Positions 56,978-64,000 of a stretch of DNA of 64,000 nucleotides are shown piece by piece. This DNA comes from Brevundimonas sp. M20 (GTDB taxonomy: Bacteria; Pseudomonadota; Alphaproteobacteria; Caulobacterales; Caulobacteraceae): NCBI RefSeq assembly GCF_006547065.1, contig NZ_CP041243.1:1689001-1753000 (forward strand), given 5' to 3'. Each line of letters starts with the position of its first letter. Within the stretch, counting starts at the first letter, position 1. The notes beneath the pieces were generated by a model. The model saw only the letters and a list, made by a program, of their open reading frames with translations, had not been told where the DNA came from and searched no databases. The translations under genes and the position numbers were made by a program.

Positions 56978-58255
56978 TCAGCGCGCCGCCGCCTCGCCCC
57001 CTCCAAGCACGCTGGTCGCGGTGAAGGTCGGGGCCAGCAGGGCGATATCGTAGCCCAGCGCCAAGTCACGCCAGTCCTCCGGCACGTTCGACAGCCCCCC
57101 GGCCCGGAGCGCCCGCAGATCAACCAGCATCCACGATCCCGGCGCCGCATCGCCCGGCCGGGCGAGGACGACATCCTTGCGCCAGTCCGCGTCCTCGGAG
57201 TCCATATCGAAGGCGCGCTCGGAGGTCGGTCGTCCGACGCCCGCATACCCCGCGTAGGAGCCCCTCGCCCCCGCCACCATGATGTGCAGAGCCGTGACGC
57301 CCTCCCCCTCGGCCCGCTCGGCCACATAGGCGCCGATGTCGCGCTGATTGAGCGGATTGAGCGACTTGTACAAATGCCAGGCGCCGAACTTCATCAGCAC
57401 CCGTGCGTCAGGATTTTCGGCCAGACGGGCGGCGAGCGTGCGCTTCATCAGTCGCGCCCGGCGGCCGTTCGGATCGCCCTGACGCGCCTGCGACGCCTGA
57501 TAGATGGCGCGGCTTTCCGTCAGCAGGCCGAACAGATACTGGACGCGCGCGCCACCATCCTGCGCGATCGCGGCAGCGGCCTGATCAAGGTCATCCTGCG
57601 CGGCGGAGAGCAGGAACAGCGCGCCCGGTGATCCTGAGGCCAGCGCGGCGGCGGTCGCTTCCTGCTCCTTCGCGGCCAGACCCGTCAGGGCGGCGCGGGT
57701 GAGCGGACCCGGGTTCGCGGCCAGCATTTCCTCAAGCAGATGACCGCTGGCGCCGAGGAATTCCTGATCCAGTCCCCACAACTCGAAGTCCGGTCCGGCG
57801 GCGGCGGCGCAATCGCCCACCGTCCGGACCTCATCGCGTCCGCGATAGAAGGCGATGGCGTCCGGATGCGTGGTCAGGAAATCGCCCATCAGTGTCTCGC
57901 GGTCATCTGACCTCATGACGGAACCGACGACACGAGCCGCTTCCGGGCCCGTCTCGATGACCATGGCGTCGAGGCCGGAGGGCGCCATCAGTCGACAGAT
58001 ACGGGTCGTGAGCTCCGGGATTTCCCGCGTCATGTGGGTCTCGCCGATCAGAACATAGCGGCTGCCCGCGACGGCCTCGGAAAGGACCAGCCCGCCCGCG
58101 CCTGAAAGACCGTCCGCATTGACCTCCACAGACGTGATCACCCGGGCAAGGCGCGCAGGAAAGTCGGAAGACGCGTCCTGGGCGACCGCACTGGTCGCAA
58201 GCGCGCCGAAACCGGCCAGAAGAACCGCCGAAAGACCCCGATGAACTTTACGCAC
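56978..58255 (-). CDS. Exported EreA/ChaN-superfamily protein
   Basis: 425 residues: a signal peptide (cleavage after SAVA) and a domain of the erythromycin-esterase/ChaN/TIKI superfamily. The key metal- or catalytic-site sequences are VLIGETHMTREIPELTTRI near residue 70, VIETGPEAARV, ELWGLDQEFLG and MKFGAWHLYKSLNP near residue 290, with the conserved Glu/His residues kept. Members include heme-uptake proteins, esterases and metalloproteases, so a function cannot be fixed. It appears to be a single-gene unit on the minus strand. Confidence 0.72.
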   Translation of the reverse strand: MRKVHRGLSAVLLAGFGALATSAVAQDASSDFPARLARVITSVEVNADGLSGAGGLVLSEAVAGSRYVLIGETHMTREIPELTTRICRLMAPSGLDAMVIETGPEAARVVGSVMRSDDRETLMGDFLTTHPDAIAFYRGRDEVRTVGDCAAAAGPDFELWGLDQEFLGASGHLLEEMLAANPGPLTRAALTGLAAKEQEATAAALASGSPGALFLLSAAQDDLDQAAAAIAQDGGARVQYLFGLLTESRAIYQASQARQGDPNGRRARLMKRTLAARLAENPDARVLMKFGAWHLYKSLNPLNQRDIGAYVAERAEGEGVTALHIMVAGARGSYAGYAGVGRPTSERAFDMDSEDADWRKDVVLARPGDAAPGSWMLVDLRALRAGGLSNVPEDWRDLALGYDIALLAPTFTATSVLGGGEAAAR

Positions 58256-58289
58256 TGCTTCCCCCGAAAATGAATCAACTGCAAAGCTC

Positions 58290-58318
58290 GTCTAGCGAGA
58301 CCCACCGGGGATGGCCAA
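58290..58318 (-). promoter_or_regulatory. Possible promoter of the EreA/ChaN-like gene
   Basis: On the minus strand TTGGCC and GCTAGAC are separated by 16 bases. The -10 fits the Caulobacter housekeeping pattern; the -35 is weak. It lies about 35 bases before the ATG at 58255. Confidence 0.3.
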
Positions 58319-58440
58319 TGAACTCGCGTCCACATCGGGGCGGCCATTGATCCGGGGCTGTAACCGTTTACGCTGGCATTTGAAGGGTTCAGACGGCGGG
58401 CAACGCCGCGAGCCGACCAGTTTTGTAATGGGCAGGAAAC

Positions 58441-59523
58441 ATGGCTGACGTCCGGCTGACCGGCGTGACCAAGCGCTTCGGGACGACCGAGGTGCTGAAG
58501 GGAATCGATCTGGAGATCGCGGACGGCGAGTTCGTCGTCTTCGTCGGCCCCTCGGGCTGCGGGAAGTCGACCCTGCTGCGCACCATCGCCGGTCTGGAAG
58601 AGGCGTCGGGCGGCGAGATCGCCATCGGCGGGCGCACGGTCAACGACCTGTCCCCGTCGGACCGGGGCATCGCCATGGTGTTCCAGTCCTACGCGCTCTA
58701 TCCGCACATGAGCGTATATGAAAACATGGCCTTCGGGCTGAAACTTGCGAAGGCGGACAAGGCCGAGATCGACCGCCGGGTGCGCGCCGCCGCCGAAACG
58801 CTGAACATCACCGACTATCTGGAGCGCAAGCCCAAGGCCCTGTCCGGCGGCCAGCGCCAGCGCGTCGCCATCGGTCGCGCCATCGTGCGCGAGCCCGAGG
58901 TCTTCCTGTTCGACGAGCCCCTGTCCAACCTCGACGCCGCCCTGCGCGTGCGGATGCGCTACGAGTTCGCCGGCCTGCACGAGCGGCTGGAGACGACCAT
59001 GATCTACGTCACCCACGACCAGGTCGAGGCGATGACGCTGGCGGACAGGATCGTGGTGCTGAACAGCGGGATCATCGAACAGGTCGGCGCGCCGATGGAG
59101 CTGTACGAGCGCCCCCGCAACCTGTTCGTGGCCGAGTTCATCGGCAGCCCGAAGATGAACCTGATCCCCGCCGAAATCGTCACCGCGACCGCGAAGGCCG
59201 CGACGGTGAAAACGGCGCTGGGCGACACCCTGAAGGTCTCCGTCGACGCCTCCGCCGCCAAGGCCGGAGACGCCGTCACCGTCGGCATTCGTCCCGAACA
59301 CCTGACCAGCGGCGGCAAGGCCGGGGACATCAAGGCCGAGGTCACCTTCGCCGAGACCCTGGGTCACGCCACCTTCGCCTACGCCGCCTATGGTGACACG
59401 GCGCTGACGCTTCAGCTGCCCGGCGACGTGCGGCCGAAGACCGGCGAGGCCCTGACGCTGGCCGTACCCGCCGGTCAGGCCCACCTGTTCGACGCCTCCG
59501 GAACCGCTTTCGACCGTCTGTAG
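58441..59523 (+). CDS. ugpC: ABC transporter ATP-binding protein (UgpC/MalK type)
   Basis: 360 residues. The ATPase half has Walker [11 protein letters not shown], the signature [14 protein letters not shown], Walker [14 protein letters not shown] and the switch His in [11 protein letters not shown]. The C-terminal third is the MalK-type OB regulatory domain ([10 protein letters not shown]). Such ATPases power sugar or glycerol-3-phosphate importers. No permease or binding-protein gene is next to it, so it may serve several transporters encoded elsewhere. alr starts 47 bases after its stop. Confidence 0.9.
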   Translation: MADVRLTGVTKRFGTTEVLKGIDLEIADGEFVVFVGPSGCGKSTLLRTIAGLEEASGGEIAIGGRTVNDLSPSDRGIAMVFQSYALYPHMSVYENMAFGLKLAKADKAEIDRRVRAAAETLNITDYLERKPKALSGGQRQRVAIGRAIVREPEVFLFDEPLSNLDAALRVRMRYEFAGLHERLETTMIYVTHDQVEAMTLADRIVVLNSGIIEQVGAPMELYERPRNLFVAEFIGSPKMNLIPAEIVTATAKAATVKTALGDTLKVSVDASAAKAGDAVTVGIRPEHLTSGGKAGDIKAEVTFAETLGHATFAYAAYGDTALTLQLPGDVRPKTGEALTLAVPAGQAHLFDASGTAFDRL

Positions 59524-59570
59524 GCGGAAGGCGTGTTGCATCGCACAAGCGCGGGCTTACAGATGGAGCC

Positions 59571-60608
59571 ATGCCCTCCCCGGCCACGCTGACCATCGAC
59601 CTGAACGCGCTCGCCGCCAACTTCCACACCCTTGAGGCCGTGGGCGGCGTGCCTGTGCACCCGGTTGTGAAGGCCGACAGCTACGGCCTCGGCGCGATCG
59701 CTTGCGCCTCGCGACTGATGACCGAGGGCGCCCGCACCTTCTTCGTCGCCCGCGCCGCCGAGGGCGAGGCCCTGCGCAGCGCCCTGGGGCCGGAGCCGGT
59801 GATCCATGTGCTGGACGGCTGCCTGACGGGCCATGCCGCCCGCCTGATCGCGGCGGACCTGCGCCCCGTGCTGAACACGCCGGACCAGCTGGCCGAGTGG
59901 CGGGCCGCGAACGGCGGCGCCTGCGGCCTGCAGATCGACACCGGCATGAACCGTCTGGGCTTCCGTCCCGGGGACGCGCCCGAGCCGTTTGACGGTCTGG
60001 ATCTGGTGCTCAGCCATCTGGCCTGTTCCGACGACCCCGATGAGCCGATGAACGCCCGCCAGCGGGACGCCTTCGCCGCCGCCGCGCAACGGTATCCCGG
60101 CGCGACCCGCTCATTCGCCAACTCGGGCGGGGTCTTCCTCGGCCCCGCCTACGCCTTCGACGCCCTGCGTCCGGGCATCTGCCTTTACGGCGGCGGCCCG
60201 GAAGGCCGCCCCGATCCCCGCATCAAGGCCGTCGCGACCCTGGAAGCGGAGGTGCTGCAGGTCCGGGATGTCCCGGCGGGTGAAACCGTCGGCTATTCGC
60301 GCGGCTTCCATGCGGTCCGCCCGACGCGCATAGCGACCTGCGCGGCGGGCTATGCGGACGGCCTGCTCCGTAGCTACAGCCCCGGGGGACAGGTCTTCGT
60401 CGGCGGCGCCCTGCGGCCGATCGTCGGACGGGTGTCGATGGACGTCTGCGCCGTGGACATCGGCGATCTGGACGTCGCCGTCGGCGACAGGGTCGAACTG
60501 TACGGCGCCAACCGTCTGCTGGATGACGCCGCCGCCGCCGCCGGCACCATCAGCTACGAGCTGCTGACCTCGGTTACGGTGAGAGTTCCGCGCCTCTACG
60601 TCGGGTAG
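59571..60608 (+). CDS. alr: Alanine racemase
   Basis: 345 residues, giving D-alanine for peptidoglycan. The PLP-lysine is Lys34 in HPVVKADSYGLG. QIDTGMNRLGF, DALRPGICLYGGGP, VGYSRGF, ATCAAGYADGLLRS and VGRVSMDVCAVDIGD are the usual motifs. The second catalytic base is the tyrosine within the YSRGF/AAGYADG region. It is the shorter alphaproteobacterial form. A 227-base AT-rich stretch follows. Confidence 0.95.
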   Translation: MPSPATLTIDLNALAANFHTLEAVGGVPVHPVVKADSYGLGAIACASRLMTEGARTFFVARAAEGEALRSALGPEPVIHVLDGCLTGHAARLIAADLRPVLNTPDQLAEWRAANGGACGLQIDTGMNRLGFRPGDAPEPFDGLDLVLSHLACSDDPDEPMNARQRDAFAAAAQRYPGATRSFANSGGVFLGPAYAFDALRPGICLYGGGPEGRPDPRIKAVATLEAEVLQVRDVPAGETVGYSRGFHAVRPTRIATCAAGYADGLLRSYSPGGQVFVGGALRPIVGRVSMDVCAVDIGDLDVAVGDRVELYGANRLLDDAAAAAGTISYELLTSVTVRVPRLYVG

Positions 60609-60835
60609 CGGACGACCCCCGGATAACCGCACAACTATTTCCAATAAACTCAAGCTTACAGAAGTCAGGCACGTTGTCGGATCATTTAATCGCCGTCAGT
60701 TCTGGGCTGACTGCACAGCTTGTTATGTAAGCAACCGGACATAGAGAATTAATACTCGAGCACACGGAACCCGAGCTTCCCCCGCAAGTTGAGCCCGCTC
60801 AAGCGAGAACGCCTCTCGCGTGATCGGGGAAACAG
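60609..60835. other. AT-rich intergenic region before the epimerase gene
   Basis: 227 bases of clearly lower GC than the surroundings, with no gene. Small hairpins are present: gtcag/ctgac near 60700 and gcgaga/tctcgc near 60815. It probably contains the promoter of the epimerase gene at 60836, but no clear -35/-10 pair was assigned. Confidence 0.5.
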
Positions 60836-61789
60836 ATGCGTGTGCTTGTGACCGGTAGCTCGGGCTTCGTCGGCAAGGCTCTGATGGAGCATCTCAGCGG
60901 ACTTGGGCATGAGGTCTGCGGCTTCAGTCGCCAACCCCGCCCGTTCTCGATCGCGGGCGACCTGCTCGATCCCGCCACCATCCGGCATGCGCTTGAGACC
61001 TTCCGCCCGGATGTCATCTACAATCTGGCGGCCGAAACCGATCTCAAGGGCGAGGCTGTCAACGGCTATGCGGCCAACACGGTCGGGGTGCGCAACCTGC
61101 TCGACGAGGTCCAGCGCTCGCCCACGGTTCGGCGGGTGATCTGGGCGTCATCACAACTGGTCTGCAAGCCGGGCCGACCGCCCGCCTCCGACACCGACTA
61201 CTTCCCCGAAGGCGGCTATGGCGAAAGCAAGGTCGTGGGCGAAAAGATGGTTCGCGCCCGTTCCGGTGGCGGCAAGGAATGGGTGATCTTTCGTTCCACC
61301 ACGATCTGGGGGCCGGGCATGAGCCCCCACTATGCCTCCATTCTGGGCATGATCCGCAAGGGGCTCTATTTCCATGTCGGCGGACGCCCGCTGATGAAAT
61401 CCTATTCCTACATCGACAACCTGGTCGATCAGCTGGAGACGCTGGCCACGGCGCCCGCGGAGCAGGTCGCCGGTCGCACCTTCTATCTGGCGGACAGCGA
61501 GCCCATCGACCTGCGCGAATGGGCCGGCGGCTTCGCCCGGCATTTCCACAAGGCCATCCCCACCCTGCCGGAGCCGCTCGCGCGTGGCCTCGCGAGGGCC
61601 GGCGACGCCATGACCCGTCGCGGCGTGCGCTTCCCGCTGACCAGCCAGCGGCTGGACAACATGCTCACCGAGTACGTCTACGACGTCAGCCCCATCGACC
61701 GGGTGAGCGGCCGCACCCGCGTCAGCATGGCGGAGGGCATCGCCAGAACCGCGGACTGGTATCTGCGCGAACGGGCCAGGCCCGCCTGA
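60836..61789 (+). CDS. NAD-dependent epimerase/dehydratase family protein
   Basis: 317 residues of the extended SDR family: coenzyme loop VLVTGSSGFVGKALMEHL, YNLAAETDLKGEAVN, the catalytic Ser pair in IWASSQLV, and YGESKVVGEKM in which Tyr and Lys of YxxxK are kept. SYSYIDNLVDQLETL is the usual substrate-side motif. It likely acts on a nucleotide sugar for cell-surface polysaccharide, but the exact reaction is unknown. It is isolated from other polysaccharide genes and preceded by an AT-rich region, which suggests transfer of the unit. Confidence 0.88.
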   Translation: MRVLVTGSSGFVGKALMEHLSGLGHEVCGFSRQPRPFSIAGDLLDPATIRHALETFRPDVIYNLAAETDLKGEAVNGYAANTVGVRNLLDEVQRSPTVRRVIWASSQLVCKPGRPPASDTDYFPEGGYGESKVVGEKMVRARSGGGKEWVIFRSTTIWGPGMSPHYASILGMIRKGLYFHVGGRPLMKSYSYIDNLVDQLETLATAPAEQVAGRTFYLADSEPIDLREWAGGFARHFHKAIPTLPEPLARGLARAGDAMTRRGVRFPLTSQRLDNMLTEYVYDVSPIDRVSGRTRVSMAEGIARTADWYLRERARPA

Positions 61790-61798
61790 CCCGGCAGG

Positions 61799-62128
61799 TC
61801 AGAACTGGGCGTTGAGGGCGTCCTGCTGGGTCAGGGCGATGGCGAACACGGCGAGGATCATCGGCGCGGCGATGAGGAACAGAACCCGCGCGATCCCCGC
61901 CCAACGCGTGACAATCTCGTCGCCCAGCTCCGGGTAGCGACCGCCGAGCAGCCAGCCGATGAAACCGAACACCTCAAGCGAATTCGTCAGCGGGTCAGGC
62001 GCGGCGGTCGCCCGTCCGTCCTTCTTCAGGGTCCGCACCCGCCACATCAGCCGGACGGCGCTGAGGCTATAGGCCATGGCGATGACCCAGGTCACGCCGA
62101 ACAGGATCATGAAGGTCTGAAGCGACAT
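61799..62128 (-). CDS. Small inner-membrane protein, function unknown
   Basis: 109 residues with two hydrophobic segments: near the N-terminus (FMILFGVTWVIAMAYSLSAV) and near the C-terminus (VLFLIAAPMILAVFAIAL). Between them is a cytoplasmic or periplasmic loop containing FGFIGWLLGGRYPELGDE. No family was recognised. It converges on the epimerase gene, 9 bases between stops, and is divergent from radA with 80 bases between starts. Confidence 0.7.
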   Translation of the reverse strand: MSLQTFMILFGVTWVIAMAYSLSAVRLMWRVRTLKKDGRATAAPDPLTNSLEVFGFIGWLLGGRYPELGDEIVTRWAGIARVLFLIAAPMILAVFAIALTQQDALNAQF

Positions 62129-62208
62129 GGGAACCTATGCGTCATTTTTGGACGTATGGCTCTCGAGGCACCCTGCCCCGGCCCCGCCGATTCCTGTAAG
62201 CCAACCCC

Positions 62209-63573
62209 ATGGCTAGAGACGGCGCAATATATGTTTGTCAGTCCTGCGGGGCGGTGCACGGCAAATGGTCCGGGCAGTGCAGCGCTTGCGGGCAATGGAA
62301 CTCCATTGTCGAGGAGAGCCGCTCGGCTCCGCCCGGCGCGCTGAAGCCCGCCGCGACCAGCCGGGCGAAGGGCCTCAATTTCGAGACGCTGCAGTCCGAC
62401 ACGCCCGAGCCCCCGCGCATCGTCACCGGCGTCACCGAGTTCGACCGGGTCTGCGGCGGCGGCGTGGTGCCGGGCTCGGCCCTGCTTCTGAGCGGCGACC
62501 CCGGCGTCGGCAAGTCGACCCTGCTGCTGGAAGTGGCCGCCAGGGCCGCCCTCGCCGGGCGCCGCGTCGCCTATATCTCCGGCGAGGAGGCGGTGGAGCA
62601 GATCCGCTCCCGCGCCCGCCGCATGGGCTTTGAAAAGGCGCCGGTCGAGCTGGCCTCGGCCACGGCCCTGCGCGACATCCTCGGCACGCTGAAGCGCGAG
62701 AAATTCGACATCGTCATCGTCGATTCGATCCAGACCCTCTGGTCCGACGTTCATGAGGCCGGGCCGGGTTCGGTCACCCAGGTCCGGGCCTGCGCCAGCG
62801 AGATGGTGCGGCTGGCCAAGTCGGGCGGCCCGGCGGTCATTCTGGTCGGCCACGTCACCAAGGACGGCCAGGTCGCCGGTCCCCGGGTGGTCGAGCACAT
62901 GGTCGATGCGGTTCTGAGCTTCGAGGGCGAGCGCGGCTATCCCTTCCGCATCCTGCGCGCGGGCAAGAACCGCTTCGGGGCCACCGACGAGATCGGGGTG
63001 TTCGAGATGGGCGACGGCGGACTGCGCGAGGTCAGCAATCCCTCCGCCCTCTTCCTCGGCGAGGGCAAGGATCGGGCGCCGGGCGCGGCGGTCTTCGCCG
63101 GCATCGAAGGCTCGCGCCCCGTGCTGGTCGAGATGCAGGCGCTGGTGTCCAAATCCGCCTACGGCACGCCCCGCCGCGCGGTCGTCGGCTGGGACACCGG
63201 TCGCCTGGCCATGGTTCTGGCTGTGCTGGAGGCGCGCTGCGGCATCAGCTTCGGCGATCAGGACGTCTATCTGAACGTCGCGGGCGGCCTGCGGATCAAT
63301 GAACCCGCCGCCGATCTGGCCGCCGCGTCGGCCCTGATCAGCTCGGCCATGGACATGCCCCTGCCGCAGGGCTGCGTCGTCTTCGGCGAAATCAGCCTGT
63401 CCGGCGAAATCCGCGCCGTCGGCCGCGCCGAGGCAAGGCTGCGCGAGGCCCAGAAGCTGGGCTTCGATCAGGCCCTGTCGCCGGTCCTGACCGTCAAGGA
63501 CAAGGGCGTAAAGGTCACAGCGGTGAACCGACTCAGCGAAGCGGTCGAACGAATCTCGCAAAACCGCTATTGA
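62209..63573 (+). CDS. radA: DNA repair protein RadA
   Basis: 454 residues: an N-terminal zinc finger (Cys10, Cys13, Cys24, Cys27), a RecA-like ATPase with Walker A SGDPGVGKST, the RadA-specific KNRFG motif (RAGKNRFGATDE) and a C-terminal Lon-like domain without protease residues (FGEISLSGEIRAVGRAEARL). It drives branch migration in recombination and repair of stalled forks. cvpA follows after 27 bases, an order common in Caulobacterales. Confidence 0.97.
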   Translation: MARDGAIYVCQSCGAVHGKWSGQCSACGQWNSIVEESRSAPPGALKPAATSRAKGLNFETLQSDTPEPPRIVTGVTEFDRVCGGGVVPGSALLLSGDPGVGKSTLLLEVAARAALAGRRVAYISGEEAVEQIRSRARRMGFEKAPVELASATALRDILGTLKREKFDIVIVDSIQTLWSDVHEAGPGSVTQVRACASEMVRLAKSGGPAVILVGHVTKDGQVAGPRVVEHMVDAVLSFEGERGYPFRILRAGKNRFGATDEIGVFEMGDGGLREVSNPSALFLGEGKDRAPGAAVFAGIEGSRPVLVEMQALVSKSAYGTPRRAVVGWDTGRLAMVLAVLEARCGISFGDQDVYLNVAGGLRINEPAADLAAASALISSAMDMPLPQGCVVFGEISLSGEIRAVGRAEARLREAQKLGFDQALSPVLTVKDKGVKVTAVNRLSEAVERISQNRY

Positions 63574-63600
63574 GACTGAACGTCCGGGTTTCGAGCGCGC

Positions 63601-64000
63601 ATGAACGGTTTTGACGTCGTCGCCATTCTGGTTCTGATCGCCTCGGCCGCGGCCGGATGGGTGCGCGGGGGCACGCGCGAGATCATCACCCTGTTCAGCT
63701 TCGTGCTGGCCGCCTTCATCGCCCTGATCGCCCTGCCGCTGACGGCTCCGCTGGGCCGGGCGCTGGTCAATCCCGACTGGGCCGGAACGATCTTCGCGGC
63801 CATCCTGACCTTCCTGCTGATCTATTTCGGCATCCGCATCTTCGGCTCGATCCTGTCGAAGCGGGCGCAGGCGCATCCGCAACTCGGCGGCGTGGACCGG
63901 TTCGTCGGCGTCTTCGTCGGCGCGGCGCGCGGACTGGTGCTGCTGGGCGCAATCCATCTGGTGATCGCCGCCGCCATGCCGGGCGAAAGAACGCCGGGCT
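63601..64000 (+). CDS. cvpA: CvpA family membrane protein (5' part, runs off the window)
   Basis: The first 133 codons of a gene that continues past the window edge. Four hydrophobic segments are visible (FDVVAILVLIASAAAGWVRG, then LFSFVLAAFIALIALPL, FAAILTFLLIYFGIRIFGS and GAARGLVLLGAIHLVIAAAM), with the family motif RGGTREI after the first. CvpA was first described as needed for colicin V production; many genomes have it next to purF. ATG 63601 fits the family start. Confidence 0.88.
   Translation, partial: MNGFDVVAILVLIASAAAGWVRGGTREIITLFSFVLAAFIALIALPLTAPLGRALVNPDWAGTIFAAILTFLLIYFGIRIFGSILSKRAQAHPQLGGVDRFVGVFVGAARGLVLLGAIHLVIAAAMPGERTPG

Overview
The window is about 64 kb of high-GC (roughly two-thirds G+C) chromosomal DNA from a Caulobacterales alphaproteobacterium, most likely Brevundimonas or a close relative. 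The evidence is a MipZ division regulator, an HdaA replication regulator, a mitochondrial-type complex I subunit of the NDUFA12 family, a DUF2155 protein, the accBC-aat-DUF2155-NDUFA12 order, and promoters of the Caulobacter housekeeping type (TTGAC(G/A)...GCTAGCTG). No prophage, insertion sequence or CRISPR array was seen. The sequence is almost entirely tightly packed core genes with a few accessory patches.

Layout. 1-7.9 kb: end of aroQ, then accB-accC-aat; convergent DUF2155 and NDUFA12 genes; a protein that looks like an eroded class II ribonucleotide reductase keeping only the TSCPD and zinc-ribbon end; two tandem exported pentapeptide-repeat proteins. 8-12.2 kb: aspS, a nested inverted-repeat element, hdaA, an exported unknown and an RcnB-like protein. 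12.2-18.4 kb: a TetR regulator with a type-B carboxylesterase, divergent from a TonB-dependent receptor, with a palindrome between them; then an exported unknown flanked by a repeated 3'-untranslated sequence. 18.5-28.6 kb: gatB on one side and gatA-gatC on the other, separated by a DUF1800-DUF1501 pair and a GAF/Fis regulator-aldehyde dehydrogenase-alcohol dehydrogenase unit with a palindromic operator candidate. 28.6-37.4 kb: a lipoprotein, ruvX, an AEC transporter, pyrB with a pseudo-dihydroorotase, plsY, dprA and topA. 37.4-40.4 kb: a membrane J-domain protein coupled to mipZ, a SPOR lipoprotein and panC. 40.4-43.6 kb: a phenylalanine-branch cluster on the minus strand (class II DAHP synthase, prephenate dehydratase without ACT domain, a candidate Phe/Tyr-rich leader peptide, chorismate mutase) bounded by two related palindromic elements. 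43.6-51.7 kb: gor, rpiA, a lipoprotein, glmU, gph, a lower-GC unknown gene, an HxlR regulator divergent from an SDR, and a dicarboxylate symporter. 51.8-64 kb: tRNA-Val(CAC), a DEAD-box helicase, a bacteriophytochrome with its heme oxygenase, an EreA/ChaN-like protein, an orphan UgpC-type ATPase, alr, an epimerase, a small membrane protein, radA and the start of cvpA.

The most interesting points are: (1) the candidate aromatic leader peptide and hairpins before chorismate mutase, together with a prephenate dehydratase that has no feedback domain; (2) the NrdJ-derived protein with no catalytic core; (3) a PyrB-coupled dihydroorotase in which the positions expected to hold metal ligands are all replaced; (4) two palindromic elements with different arms but the same core; (5) a perfect 8-2-8 palindrome in front of the aldehyde dehydrogenase gene. 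All functional calls come from reading the translations. No database search was run.
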